NCBI GenBank assembly: GCA_964461995.1
Contig: CAYWXL010000005.1
Location: 52,691 to 116,690, forward strand
Direction: 5' to 3'
DNA length: 64,000 nt
Source: JALSRK01 sp964461995
GTDB taxonomy: Bacteria; Acidobacteriota; Terriglobia; Bryobacterales; Bryobacteraceae
In this document: in pieces, positions 35,205 to 44,177 of the stretch
Layout of the letters: each line of letters begins with the position of its first letter
How positions within the stretch are numbered: the first letter of the stretch is position 1
The notes under the pieces: model-generated
Told to the model about the DNA's origin: nothing
The model's input: the letters and a program-made list of their open reading frames with translations, nothing else
Database searches by the model: none
Made by a program: the position numbers and the translations under genes

Positions 35205-36800
35205 ATGTCGCTACCGGTTTACGATGCGATCATTTGCGGGGCTGGGCACAACGGCCTGGTCGCCGCAGCTTACCTCGCCAAGGCGGGATGGAAGGTTCTG
35301 GTGCTGGAGCGCCGCGAGCTGGTCGGGGGCTGCTCGGTCACCGAGGAGGTGTGGCCCGGCTACCGCGTCTCTACCGCCGCTTACTTGACAAGTCTGTTGC
35401 AGGAGCGGATCATCCGCGACCTGGAGCTGGGGCGCCACGGCTACGCGGTGGACGCCAAGGACCCGTCCTTCTTCTCTCCGTTCCCCGACGGCCGGACGCT
35501 ATTCTTCTGGCAGGACGAGCAGCAGACACTGGCCTCGATCGCGCAGTTCTCCCGCCGGGACGCCGAACGCTTCCCGGCCTACGAGGCGCATCTGGAGCGC
35601 ATCGCGCGGTTTCTGGAGCCGATGCTGCTCGCCACGCCGCCCGAGTTTCCGCCCCGGGGCCTCTCGGACCTCCCGGAATATATCCGGCTGCTGGCCCGCT
35701 TCCACGGCCTGGGCCGGCGGGACACCGTGGACCTGGTGAGGATCTTCACCCTGTCGGCGGCCGACTTCCTCGACGAGTGGTTCGAATCCGACGAACTAAA
35801 GGCCACGCTGGCCACCGACGCGGTAATCGGCGCCAACGGCGGCCCGCGCTCGCCGGGCACCGCCTACATCCTGCTGCATCACACCATGGGCGGCGTGGGT
35901 GGCAAGCGCGGCCTGTGGGGATTCGTGCGTGGCGGCATGGGCGCCGTCTCGGAAGCCATCGCCTCGGCCGCCCGCAGTTACGGAGCCGAGATCCGCACCG
36001 GTGCGCCCGTCGCCCGCATCCAGGTCGCTTCCGGCACGGCCCTGGGAGTCATCTTGGAGAACGGCGACGAGATCCCCGCGCGCATCGTGATCAGCAACCT
36101 CGACCCCAAGCGCACCTTCCTGGAACTCGTCGAGCCCCGCCACCTCGACGGCGAGTTCCTCACCGCGATCCGCCGCTACCGCTGCGAGGGCACCTCGGCC
36201 AAGATCAACCTCGCCCTCGACGCCCTGCCCGAGTTCCGCGCCGCCCCCGAGACCCCCGGCCCGCAGCACCGCGCCACCATGCACATCTGCCCGTCGATCG
36301 ATTACATCGAACAGGCCTGGGACGACGCCAAGTACGGCCGGCCCTCCCGCGCGCCGCTGCTCGAGCTGACCATCCCGACGATGTACGATCCCTCGCTCGC
36401 CCCCGAAGGCAAGCACGTCATGGGCATCTTCATCCAGTACGCGCCTTACCGGCTGCGCGAAGGCGATTGGGGCTCGCTGCGCGACAGCTTCTACGAGCGG
36501 GTGATGGAGGTGCTCGAGGAGTACGTGCCGAACATCCGGGACATCGTCATCGAGCGGCAGGTCTTGACGCCGCTCGACATCCAGCGCCGCTTCGGCATCA
36601 CCGGGGCCAACATCTTTCACGGCGAGATGAGTCTGGACCAGATGTACTCGATGCGCCCGGTGGCCGGCTGGGCGCGCTACCGGACTCCGATTCGCGGCCT
36701 TTATCTCTGCGGTTCCGGGACGCATCCCGGCGGGGGCGTCATGGGCGCTCCGGGCTACAACGCCGCCCGGGAGATCCTGAGGGACGCCCGCCGGTGGTGA
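35205..36800 (+). CDS. FAD-dependent oxidoreductase, PYROXD2/phytoene-desaturase-like
   Basis: 531 residues from ATG 35205. The dinucleotide-binding motif IICGAGHNGLVAAAYLAKAG near the N-terminus continues with VLERRELVGGC, the beta2-Glu/GG pattern of FAD-binding amine-oxidase/CrtI relatives. The C-terminal FAD motif is LYLCGSGTHPGGGVMGAPG. Overall it matches the PYROXD2 group. No carotenoid genes (crtB, crtE) occur nearby, so a desaturase role in pigment synthesis is unsupported; the substrate is unknown. The divergent M1 peptidase start is only 19 bases away. Confidence 0.88.
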   Translation: MSLPVYDAIICGAGHNGLVAAAYLAKAGWKVLVLERRELVGGCSVTEEVWPGYRVSTAAYLTSLLQERIIRDLELGRHGYAVDAKDPSFFSPFPDGRTLFFWQDEQQTLASIAQFSRRDAERFPAYEAHLERIARFLEPMLLATPPEFPPRGLSDLPEYIRLLARFHGLGRRDTVDLVRIFTLSAADFLDEWFESDELKATLATDAVIGANGGPRSPGTAYILLHHTMGGVGGKRGLWGFVRGGMGAVSEAIASAARSYGAEIRTGAPVARIQVASGTALGVILENGDEIPARIVISNLDPKRTFLELVEPRHLDGEFLTAIRRYRCEGTSAKINLALDALPEFRAAPETPGPQHRATMHICPSIDYIEQAWDDAKYGRPSRAPLLELTIPTMYDPSLAPEGKHVMGIFIQYAPYRLREGDWGSLRDSFYERVMEVLEEYVPNIRDIVIERQVLTPLDIQRRFGITGANIFHGEMSLDQMYSMRPVAGWARYRTPIRGLYLCGSGTHPGGGVMGAPGYNAAREILRDARRW

Positions 36801-36807
36801 CGGCGCC

Positions 36808-38115
36808 TCAGGCGGTCCGCGCCAGCCGCCGGTGCTCCTTGGTGATGCCCCGGCAGACCAGGAGCCAGACGGCGACGAAGACCAGGTTCACCAGCGCGAA
36901 GGCCCGGATGCCGAAGGCCAGTTGCGTGCCGATGAAGACCACCGCCGCCTGCAGCGCGTCGCCGGTGCGCCCGAAGAAAGTATCGATCGCCGCCTTGGCC
37001 TTGTACTTCGCCTCGCGGGAAGTGGGCAGGAAGAGCGCTTGGCGCACGGTGTTGTTCAGCGAATAGTCCGTCGAGTTCTCGAAGATCTTGGTCACCCGGA
37101 TCACCCGCAGCACCGGGGCCGCCGCCGCTACGGCGTAGGTGGTCGCCGAGATCACCGGCAGCACGAACAGCGAGCCCCGCACCCCGATGTACTTGAAGAA
37201 GCGGGAGACGAGGAACGTCTGCACCAGGAACCCGGCTAGGTTCACCCAGAAAAAGAAGTCCCCGTAGAAAGCCCCGATGAAGGCTCCCCGCTGGACTTCG
37301 AAGGCCTGGCCAGCGCCGATCTGCTGGATCGCCGTCGTCTCCACCAGCTTGCCCAGGATGAACTCGCCCACCGTGTTCACCATATTGAGCAGCAGCACCA
37401 GGAAGGCGATGAGCCGCAGGTAGCGGTTCTCGAAGACGAGTTTGAAGCCGCCTTCCCGGCTCAGGCGCTCTTGGGCCGTCTCGGCCGCCGCCGCGTTGGC
37501 CCCGCTCACCATCCGGTTCGTCACGATGATCAAGAGGATGAAGAGTCCGAGCATGCCGGCGGCGACGCTCATCAGCTCGAACGGGCCCAGCCGCTCGATG
37601 AAGACCGCCGTCGCCTTCGCCCCCACCAGCGCGCCGAAGGAGACGCCGATGCCGATGATCGGAAACAGCCGCTTGCCCGCCTCCTCGCTGTAGAGGTCGT
37701 TGGCGAAGGCCCAGAACTGCGAAACGATCATGAAGTTGAAGACGCCGAGCCAGATGAAGTACGGCACCCCGATGTGCCAGCCGGCGCTGCCCGCGAGGAT
37801 GAACAACGCTAGGTTGCCGATGAAGAACAGCGACATGCCGGAAAGCAGCCAGACGCGGTTCACCCGCGAGGCGAAGGCCCCGTAGAGCGGCACCAGGAAG
37901 ATGAACAGGATCGCCTGGGCGGCGCTGGCGTAGCTCTTCACCTCGGCCCCGGCTTCGGAGAGGATCAGCGCCTCACGGATCGGCTTGAGGATGTAGTAGA
38001 GCGCCATCATGTTGAAGGCGTTGAGCGCCAGCAGCAGCACGGCGCCGCCTTCGCCGGGGCGGACGTCGCTGAAGAGCGACAGCGCGCGCTCGATCGAGCC
38101 TCTTTGCGGTTCCAT
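36808..38115 (-). CDS. ATP/ADP-translocase-like (NTP/NDP exchanger family) membrane protein
   Basis: 435 residues with about 11-12 predicted helices, starting at ATG 38115 with AGAGG 5 bases upstream. Segments such as YYILKPIREALILSEAGAE at the first helices and SQFWAFANDLYSEEAGKRLFPIIGIG in the middle match the TLC/NTT family, known from ATP-stealing intracellular bacteria and plastids but also found in free-living bacteria. It could exchange nucleotides or be a more distant MFS carrier. It is divergent from the Nramp-related gene (118 bases between starts) and converges with the PYROXD2-like gene. Confidence 0.8.
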   Translation of the reverse strand: MEPQRGSIERALSLFSDVRPGEGGAVLLLALNAFNMMALYYILKPIREALILSEAGAEVKSYASAAQAILFIFLVPLYGAFASRVNRVWLLSGMSLFFIGNLALFILAGSAGWHIGVPYFIWLGVFNFMIVSQFWAFANDLYSEEAGKRLFPIIGIGVSFGALVGAKATAVFIERLGPFELMSVAAGMLGLFILLIIVTNRMVSGANAAAAETAQERLSREGGFKLVFENRYLRLIAFLVLLLNMVNTVGEFILGKLVETTAIQQIGAGQAFEVQRGAFIGAFYGDFFFWVNLAGFLVQTFLVSRFFKYIGVRGSLFVLPVISATTYAVAAAAPVLRVIRVTKIFENSTDYSLNNTVRQALFLPTSREAKYKAKAAIDTFFGRTGDALQAAVVFIGTQLAFGIRAFALVNLVFVAVWLLVCRGITKEHRRLARTA

Positions 38116-38233
38116 CAAAACCTCTGCTTTTCGCCGCCGCCCGGCTCACCGCCGGACGCAACTCCACTTAGTGTACCCGCATCTCCCGCTGCCGACCGTC
38201 CGGACGCTGGATGGTTTCTGCTAGAATTCTCCG

Positions 38234-39484
38234 GTGTCTCTTCAGGCGCCCCCGCGGCTCGCTCGCCTGTTTGCTTCCCTGCTGCCGGGCATCTTCATGG
38301 TCGGCTATGTGATCGGCACGGGCAGCGTCACCACCATGGCCTCGGCCGGCGCCCGCTACGGGATGTCCCTGCTGTGGACGCTGGTTCTTGCCAGCCTCTT
38401 CACCCACATCATGTTTGCCGCCATCTCGAAGACCACTATGGTGAGCGGGCAAACGATGCTGTGGAACTTCCGCCGGCACTTCGGCGGCCCGGTGACGCTA
38501 TTCATCGTGCTGGCCATGGCGACCACGCAGATCGCCTCGATCATCGGCGTCATGGGCATCGTCACCGACGTGGTCCGCGAGTGGTCGCGCCCGTTCACCG
38601 GCGGCGAGGGCATCAGCCGCATCTGGAGCGCGCTGTTCTTCATGGGCTTGTTGCTGTGGCTGTTCTGGAACGGCCGGCACCGGGTGTTCCTGAAGGCCGT
38701 TTCGTTCCTGGTGGCCCTGATGGGCATCTCATTCTTTCTCACCGCCTTCGTCGAGCCGCCTTCTCTGGGCCAGCTCGCCCGGGGCCTGGTCCCGGCCATT
38801 CCCAAAGCGGGCCAGCCCCACTTGTTGATCGCCGGCATGGTAGGCACCACGCTCGCCTCGGTCTGTTTGTTCAGCCGCAGCATCGTGATCTGTGAAGAGG
38901 GATGGAAGGCGGAGGAGCTGCCGAAGGCCTACCGCGACTCGCTCGTTTCGGCTGTCCTGCTGCTGGTGATCAATGCGGCCATCATGGCTTGCGCCGCCGG
39001 CACTCTCTACGTCCAGGGGATGCCGGTGGAGCGGGCCATCGACATGGTGAAGACCCTGGAGCCCTTGGCCGGCCGCTTCGCCGCCACCATGTTCGTCGTC
39101 GGCATCGTCGCTGCGGGGCTGAGCTCGCTCTTCCCTAACTACGTCCTTGGCCCCTGGATGATCTCGGACTACTTCGGCAAGAGCCGCGAGATGAGCCGCA
39201 CCGGCTACCGCATCCTCGTGCTCGTGACCGCCTCTTTCAGCCTGGTCGTGCCGCTGTTCGGCGGCAGCCCGGTGGAGATCATGATCGCTTCGCAAGCCGT
39301 CAGCCCGCTGGTGATGCCGCTGATCACGCTCTTCACCTGGCTGCTACTGTTGAAAAAGGAGTTCGTGGGCCCATGGCGGAACAGCGTATGGATGAACGCC
39401 GGCCTGGCGGTGACGCTGCTCTTCACCCTAGTGATGCTGGGCATCGCCGTCTCCGGTTTCGTTCACAAGGTTACGGCCGGTTAG
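38234..39484 (+). CDS. Nramp-family-related transporter lacking canonical metal-site motifs
   Basis: 416 residues, about 11 helices, from a GTG start. The overall pattern is Nramp-like: an early GIFMVGYVIGTGSVTTMASAG in TM1 and GMVGTTLASVCLFSRS in TM6. Classic Nramp metal transporters have DPGN in TM1 and MPH in TM6; here the equivalents read GTGS and VCL, so the usual Mn2+/Fe2+ ligands are absent. It may carry another ion or solute, as some Nramp-related groups do. It is followed by an overlapping frame for a secreted protein. Confidence 0.75.
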   Translation: MSLQAPPRLARLFASLLPGIFMVGYVIGTGSVTTMASAGARYGMSLLWTLVLASLFTHIMFAAISKTTMVSGQTMLWNFRRHFGGPVTLFIVLAMATTQIASIIGVMGIVTDVVREWSRPFTGGEGISRIWSALFFMGLLLWLFWNGRHRVFLKAVSFLVALMGISFFLTAFVEPPSLGQLARGLVPAIPKAGQPHLLIAGMVGTTLASVCLFSRSIVICEEGWKAEELPKAYRDSLVSAVLLLVINAAIMACAAGTLYVQGMPVERAIDMVKTLEPLAGRFAATMFVVGIVAAGLSSLFPNYVLGPWMISDYFGKSREMSRTGYRILVLVTASFSLVVPLFGGSPVEIMIASQAVSPLVMPLITLFTWLLLLKKEFVGPWRNSVWMNAGLAVTLLFTLVMLGIAVSGFVHKVTAG

Positions 39485-40053
39485 CGGGTCTCGCCTTGGC
39501 CGCTGCTCTGGCCGGGGCTACGGCGCTGGCCGCTCCCCCCGCGGACGAACCGCCGCACCGGGCTTCTGGGTCGATCACCGTCAATGGGCAGACCCTCGAG
39601 TTCCAGGGGGCCCTCGGCGTCTGGGACGCTGACGAGAAGACGCTCACTGTCGGCTTGTATCCGTTTCCCCTCGGGGAGCGGGAAGCCGCTCGGGTGGCCG
39701 GCGACAGCGTGCAGGCCGTGGCGTCTGCGTCCGGCGGCCCTTCGCAGGAAGCGGGAAGCCCCGTGGCGGCCATAATCTTGCGCTTCCGCAAGCGGCCAAA
39801 GCGTCTCGCGGTGGATCTCGTGGAATCCTTCTCCGTCCGGGTTCGCGGGCTGACAGCCGCCGACCAGACATTCGGCGTCACCCGGCGCACGCGGCAGGAG
39901 CTCGCCGAGTCGATCTCCGCGCTCGAAGGAAAGCTGAAGCGCCCGGCGGGAATGATTCGCGTCGCCAGCTCCGGCTCGGACGCCATGTACGCCGGGACCA
40001 TCGAGTGGAACTTTACCGCCGAAACGTCCGTGCAGTTCCGGAAGCGCCGGTAA
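39373..40053 (+). CDS. secreted protein of unknown function
   Basis: Up to 226 residues. The mature part (from about residue 54, APPADEPPHRASG) is preceded by a convincing signal peptide core (LAGLALAAALAGATALA). The start is unclear: ATG 39373 has AAAGGAG 11 bases upstream but makes a 112-base overlap with the transporter gene and a long n-region; TTG 39496 avoids overlap but lacks a basic n-region. I recognise no family. The body is beta-rich with a basic segment (RFRKRPKRLAVD). It is followed after 46 bases by the tandem secreted pair. Confidence 0.55.
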   Translation: MAEQRMDERRPGGDAALHPSDAGHRRLRFRSQGYGRLAGLALAAALAGATALAAPPADEPPHRASGSITVNGQTLEFQGALGVWDADEKTLTVGLYPFPLGEREAARVAGDSVQAVASASGGPSQEAGSPVAAIILRFRKRPKRLAVDLVESFSVRVRGLTAADQTFGVTRRTRQELAESISALEGKLKRPAGMIRVASSGSDAMYAGTIEWNFTAETSVQFRKRR

Positions 40054-40099
40054 CTTCACCAGGGGGTGGATTGGTCTAAGAGGCAGGAGGATTCTCGGA

Positions 40100-41824
40100 A
40101 TGCGTACCGCACTCCGGACGGCCGCCGCACTGGGCTGGGCAGCAGCCGCGGCGGTTCTCTTCGCAGGTCACCAGGTTACGATCACGCTCGGGGCTCCAGA
40201 GACGCGGCCGGCGCCCCGGGCGCCGCAACGCCAGGAGGACGGTGGGCAGCCCGCTTCTGTCGAAGGAGCCGTCTTCGACGCCGTCACCGGCGCCCCCGTT
40301 GCGAAGGTCCGCCTCGTGTTATCTGGCCTCGGGGGCGGCAGGCGAAACACCTACTCGGTTTCGACGGACGCTGCCGGCCGGTTCCGCTTCGAGGCCGTAA
40401 TGCCGGGCCGGTACCGCCTGTCGGCCTCGAAGAACCGTTACGCCCGTTTCAGTTACGGGGAACGGCGGCCCGGCGGTCCGGGCGCGGTCCTTATCCTGCG
40501 GCCGGGGCAACGGCTCGAGGATCTCGTTCTGAAACTCACCCCCGCCGCGGTCATCACTGGCCGTGTCCTCGACGAGGACGGCGAGCCGGTCGCCTACGCC
40601 CAGGTCAGCGTCCTCCGCTACCGCTACGTGAACGGCGAGAAACGACTCCTTCCGGTCAGCCGCGGGGCTACGACGAACGACCTCGGCGAATACCGCCTGT
40701 TCGGTCTGCCGCCCGGCCGTTACTACGTGTCGGTGAACCACCGTGGGGCCGCCGGCTCGCCGTCTTTTCTGGCCTCGCGGGCCCGCCGGGACTCCTCGCG
40801 TGACAGCCAGGCGTATCCCACCATTTACTATCCCGGCGTGACCGATCCGGCTCAGGCGGTACTGCTGAAGCTCCAACCGGGCGAGGAGCGCCAAGGCATT
40901 GATTTCCGCCTCACCCCTGCCCGGGCGGTGACCGTTTCCGGCCGCGTCCGGGGCGCTTCAGGCCGGGTTATGGTCTTGCTTCGGAGCCAGCGCGAATCCC
41001 CTTGGGCGCGCCGGCGCTCGGGGGTCCTTGCGGATCAGAAAACGCGCGAGTTCGTCATCGACGGCGTGCTTCCTGGAGCCTATGTGCTCGAGGCCGTGAC
41101 CATGGGCGGTGAGCAGCGGCTGTTCGGCCGTTTGCCGGTGACCGTCGGCGGCGACGGGCTGCGCGACCTCGTGCTCGAGTTAAGACCGGGCGTGAACGTC
41201 TCCGGCCGGGTGGCCTTCGACGGCGAGGCGCCGGAAAGCTCCCTCACCAGGATCCGCGTCATGCTCACGCCGGCTACCGGCAGCTCCTTCTTCGGCGGGC
41301 GCGGAGGGCGAGTGGAGACCGGCGGGAGTTTCGTGATCCGGAACGTGGCTCCTGGACGATACCGGCTGCGGGTGTCCGGATTCCCGGAGAACGCCTATTT
41401 GAAGGCGGCCGTTGTCGAGAGCCGTGATGTGTTGGAGAACGGCTTTGAGGTGCCCGAAGGTGGTCTTACGGGGCTCGCCGTCACGGTTGGGCTGCAAGGC
41501 GGTCTCGTCACCGGCGCCGTGCTCGACGGCGATGGACAGCCTGTCCCCGGCGCCACCGTCGTCCTCGTCCCCGCTCCGGAACGCCGCCGCCGTACGGACT
41601 TGTTTCGGGACGTGACTACCGACCAGTACGGACGTTTCCTCATCGAGGGCGTTGCCCCTGGCGAATACAAGCTCTTCGCTTTCGACGACGTCGAGTCCGG
41701 CGCTTGGCGCGACCCGGAGTTCCTGGAGCAATGGGACGACGCCGGCAGGGAGGTCGAGCTCGACGAGGGCGGCCGCGAGGCCGTGGAGCTCGATCTGATC
41801 GTCGTTTCTGACAAAGAGCCGTGA
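40100..41824 (+). CDS. secreted multi-domain carboxypeptidase-regulatory-like (CnaB-type) protein A
   Basis: 574 residues with a good ribosome-binding site (GGAGG). A signal-type segment (ALGWAAAAAVLFAG) precedes about five beta-sandwich units, each with the pattern ...GAPVAKV..., DAAGRFRFEAVMPGRYRL, TNDLGEYRLFGLPPGRYYV, the typical GxYxxxxLPPGxY signature. Such domains act as rigid binding or spacer modules at bacterial surfaces. There is no catalytic domain. The GTG of the following paralogue overlaps its TGA stop, so both are made together. Confidence 0.8.
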   Translation: MRTALRTAAALGWAAAAAVLFAGHQVTITLGAPETRPAPRAPQRQEDGGQPASVEGAVFDAVTGAPVAKVRLVLSGLGGGRRNTYSVSTDAAGRFRFEAVMPGRYRLSASKNRYARFSYGERRPGGPGAVLILRPGQRLEDLVLKLTPAAVITGRVLDEDGEPVAYAQVSVLRYRYVNGEKRLLPVSRGATTNDLGEYRLFGLPPGRYYVSVNHRGAAGSPSFLASRARRDSSRDSQAYPTIYYPGVTDPAQAVLLKLQPGEERQGIDFRLTPARAVTVSGRVRGASGRVMVLLRSQRESPWARRRSGVLADQKTREFVIDGVLPGAYVLEAVTMGGEQRLFGRLPVTVGGDGLRDLVLELRPGVNVSGRVAFDGEAPESSLTRIRVMLTPATGSSFFGGRGGRVETGGSFVIRNVAPGRYRLRVSGFPENAYLKAAVVESRDVLENGFEVPEGGLTGLAVTVGLQGGLVTGAVLDGDGQPVPGATVVLVPAPERRRRTDLFRDVTTDQYGRFLIEGVAPGEYKLFAFDDVESGAWRDPEFLEQWDDAGREVELDEGGREAVELDLIVVSDKEP

Positions 41825-43404
41825 ACCGGGCAGCCAAAGTGGTCTTGGCGGCGCTGCTCGCATGCCCGTGGCCGGCGGCCGGCGGAGGGGACGAAACCGC
41901 TTCTGTGGCAGGCCGGGTTCTCGACGCCGCGACCGGCAAACCTCTCACGAAAGCTCGTATCGACCTGGAAGAAGTCGTCCACGTTCGGAGTCTGGAGGAC
42001 TACCAGCGCCGGCGGCGGTATTCGACGCGCACCGGCGCGGACGGGCGCTTCGAGCTCTCCGAGATCCCGCCCGGCCGTTACGAACTCACCGCCTCGCGGC
42101 CCGGCTACGTTCCCCAGGACTGGACCGGCAAGACGGTCTGGGTCGCCGGGGCGGTCGTCACCCTGCGCCCGGGCGAGCGGCGCGAGAAAGTGATCTTCCG
42201 CCTCCAGCGCGCAGCCGCCGTGACCGGCCGCGTGACGGATCCGGACGGAGAGCCCGTACCGGAGGCGCCCTTGACTCTCTTCGCGGTCTCCTGGGCCCGC
42301 GGGCGGCCGCTCTTCTTGCCCCACCGGTCGGCGGAAACCGACGACCGCGGCCTCTACCGCCTCTTCCATGTCATGCCGGGCCGCTACTACCTGGGCCTGG
42401 AAGTAGGAAGAGACTCCGATACGCCTTCCGTCCGCTTCTGGCCGGGAACGTTGGACCCCGAGCAGGCCGAGCCGATCGTGCTGAAGCCCGGCGACGAGAT
42501 CCCCGGCATCGATATGGTTTACCACGCCCCTCCCGCCGCGGTGGTGAGCGGCAAGGTTACGGGGCCGGACGGCGCGCCGGTCCGGGACGCTTTCGTTGGC
42601 GTGGTGCCCGCCGTGGAAGGGCCGCCGCCGTCGCCGGGATTCGAGCGGGCCGACCCCGAGACGGGCGAATTCGAGCTACACGCCCTCCCAGGCTCCGTCA
42701 TCCTGACCGCCAGGACGTTCAACCGGGAGCCGGAACTGCTGGGCCGCATGCTCCTCGAAATCCCGGAGGCAGGGCTTCGGGACATCGTCGTGCGGCTGCA
42801 CGCCGGAACGGTCGTGAAGGGCCGCGTCAGGACGGCCGGGGAGCTTCCCGCGAGCTTGCGCCTGGGACTCGTCCCCACCTGGAGCTGGCCTCAGATCTAC
42901 CGGTCCGCCACGGTCGGCAGTGACGGGAGCTTTCTACTCCGCGACATCTTCCCCGGCCGGTACTATCTTGAGACACCGGATCTGCCCAAACGGGCCTACG
43001 TGGCCGCTGTGTGGGTCGGCGGGGAGCCGCTGGGTCAGGTCTTGGAAGTCGGCCCCGACGGAGCGCCCGGAGAATTGCGGGTGGAGATCCGCTGGGACAG
43101 CCGCAGCGTTCGGGGCGTAGTTCGCGATCGGGAGGGAAATCCCCTCCCGGGCGCGACCGTCGTCGCTCTGCCGCCCCGCGGCCGCTGGAGGTGGTGGAGC
43201 CGCTACCGGACCGGGCGCACCGACCAGAACGGCTCGTTCCTTATCAAGCACGTCCCTCCGGATTCCTTTCTTGTCGCCGTGGAGCACCTTGAACCGGGCG
43301 CCTGGGAGGCTCCCTGGTTCGCTCCGAGATACGCCCCCTACGCCGAGCCGCTGGACGATCCCGAGGCGGAAGTTGAACTTATTGCGTTGCCCGCTCCGGA
43401 ATGA
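41821..43404 (+). CDS. secreted multi-domain carboxypeptidase-regulatory-like (CnaB-type) protein B
   Basis: 527 residues starting at a GTG that overlaps the stop of protein A (GTGA). A signal-like segment (VVLAALLACPWPAAG) is followed by repeated units with DGRFELSEIPPGRYELT, DDRGLYRLFHVMPGRYYL and QNGSFLIKHVPPDSFLV. It is clearly a paralogue of protein A in domain type, order and length, so the two arose by duplication. It ends about 40 bases before a convergent gene. Function unknown; a surface adhesin or scaffold is plausible from the domain type only. Confidence 0.8.
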   Translation: MNRAAKVVLAALLACPWPAAGGGDETASVAGRVLDAATGKPLTKARIDLEEVVHVRSLEDYQRRRRYSTRTGADGRFELSEIPPGRYELTASRPGYVPQDWTGKTVWVAGAVVTLRPGERREKVIFRLQRAAAVTGRVTDPDGEPVPEAPLTLFAVSWARGRPLFLPHRSAETDDRGLYRLFHVMPGRYYLGLEVGRDSDTPSVRFWPGTLDPEQAEPIVLKPGDEIPGIDMVYHAPPAAVVSGKVTGPDGAPVRDAFVGVVPAVEGPPPSPGFERADPETGEFELHALPGSVILTARTFNREPELLGRMLLEIPEAGLRDIVVRLHAGTVVKGRVRTAGELPASLRLGLVPTWSWPQIYRSATVGSDGSFLLRDIFPGRYYLETPDLPKRAYVAAVWVGGEPLGQVLEVGPDGAPGELRVEIRWDSRSVRGVVRDREGNPLPGATVVALPPRGRWRWWSRYRTGRTDQNGSFLIKHVPPDSFLVAVEHLEPGAWEAPWFAPRYAPYAEPLDDPEAEVELIALPAPE

Positions 43405-43442
43405 GTTGCCGGCGCCGGGCGTCGAGGGCCCAGAGGCGCCCC

Positions 43443-44093
43443 TCAGCGCCGCTTCTTGGGGAAGATCTCGGCCGGGTCCGACGGCTTGAACTCGAAGACC
43501 CGCCCGCCGACGTAGGCGCGCAGCGTCGCCTTGCCGATGGGCCGGTTGTAGGTGGGATAAAAGATCGCCCCGTCGGTCGAGTCCCCCGGTTGGAGCTCCG
43601 TCTCGACGAAAGCGATGGCGCTGGCCGCCGCCGCCGCCTTGAGTTTCTTCGACGAGGTGAACGCCAGGGCCGCCTGCCGCCGCTGCTCGTAGCCGTTGGT
43701 GGCCCGGATCCGCTGCAGTCCGTAGAGGCCCATCTCGTAGGTGGTCACCAGCTTGATCACGTCGTCGGAGGAGGCGTTGCGCACCAGACGATTGATCACG
43801 TAGAGCGCCGGCACGGCCTGGATCACCGCGCCGGAGGAGGTCTGGATGCGGAAGTCCTCGGGCCGGATCGTCACCGGCTCCGGAGAGCCGTTCGACACCG
43901 CCACCTGGATGACGCTGAACTCGCGGATCTGCGTCGGCAGGTGCGCGAACATGATGGTCACACCGCCGCGGGTGAGCGTTTGATACTTCAGCCCTCCGGA
44001 TTCGAACTCGATGACTTGAGCCTGAGCCGCCGACGCCGCTGCAAACAGAAGCGCCGCAAACATCCACGCTCTAATGAGAAGGCGGCCTTTCAT
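43443..44093 (-). CDS. secreted hypothetical protein
   Basis: 216 residues with a clear signal peptide (MFAALLFAAASAAQAQ, cleavage after AQA). The mature part is beta-rich with segments like IQVAVSNGSPEPVTIRPEDF, which resemble an immunoglobulin-like fold; a central Arg/Gln-rich helix (LQRIRATNGYEQRRQAAL) follows. I recognise no named family. It is convergent with the tandem secreted pair and 84 bases downstream of the TPR-like gene on the same strand. Confidence 0.65.
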   Translation of the reverse strand: MKGRLLIRAWMFAALLFAAASAAQAQVIEFESGGLKYQTLTRGGVTIMFAHLPTQIREFSVIQVAVSNGSPEPVTIRPEDFRIQTSSGAVIQAVPALYVINRLVRNASSDDVIKLVTTYEMGLYGLQRIRATNGYEQRRQAALAFTSSKKLKAAAAASAIAFVETELQPGDSTDGAIFYPTYNRPIGKATLRAYVGGRVFEFKPSDPAEIFPKKRR

Positions 44094-44177
44094 CCTACTT
44101 CAATGATAGTCACAGACGAGCCAGCGGTCCGTCTTTCCTCTTCCATTACGAAGGATCGTTTGGATGCCGCCCCGGCG

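Noticed and set aside
34199..37066. 955-codon open frame on the plus strand
   Set aside because: It runs antisense to the M1 peptidase and then in another frame of the PYROXD2-like gene. Its translation is Arg/Gly/Pro-rich without domains, as expected for a shadow frame in high-GC DNA.
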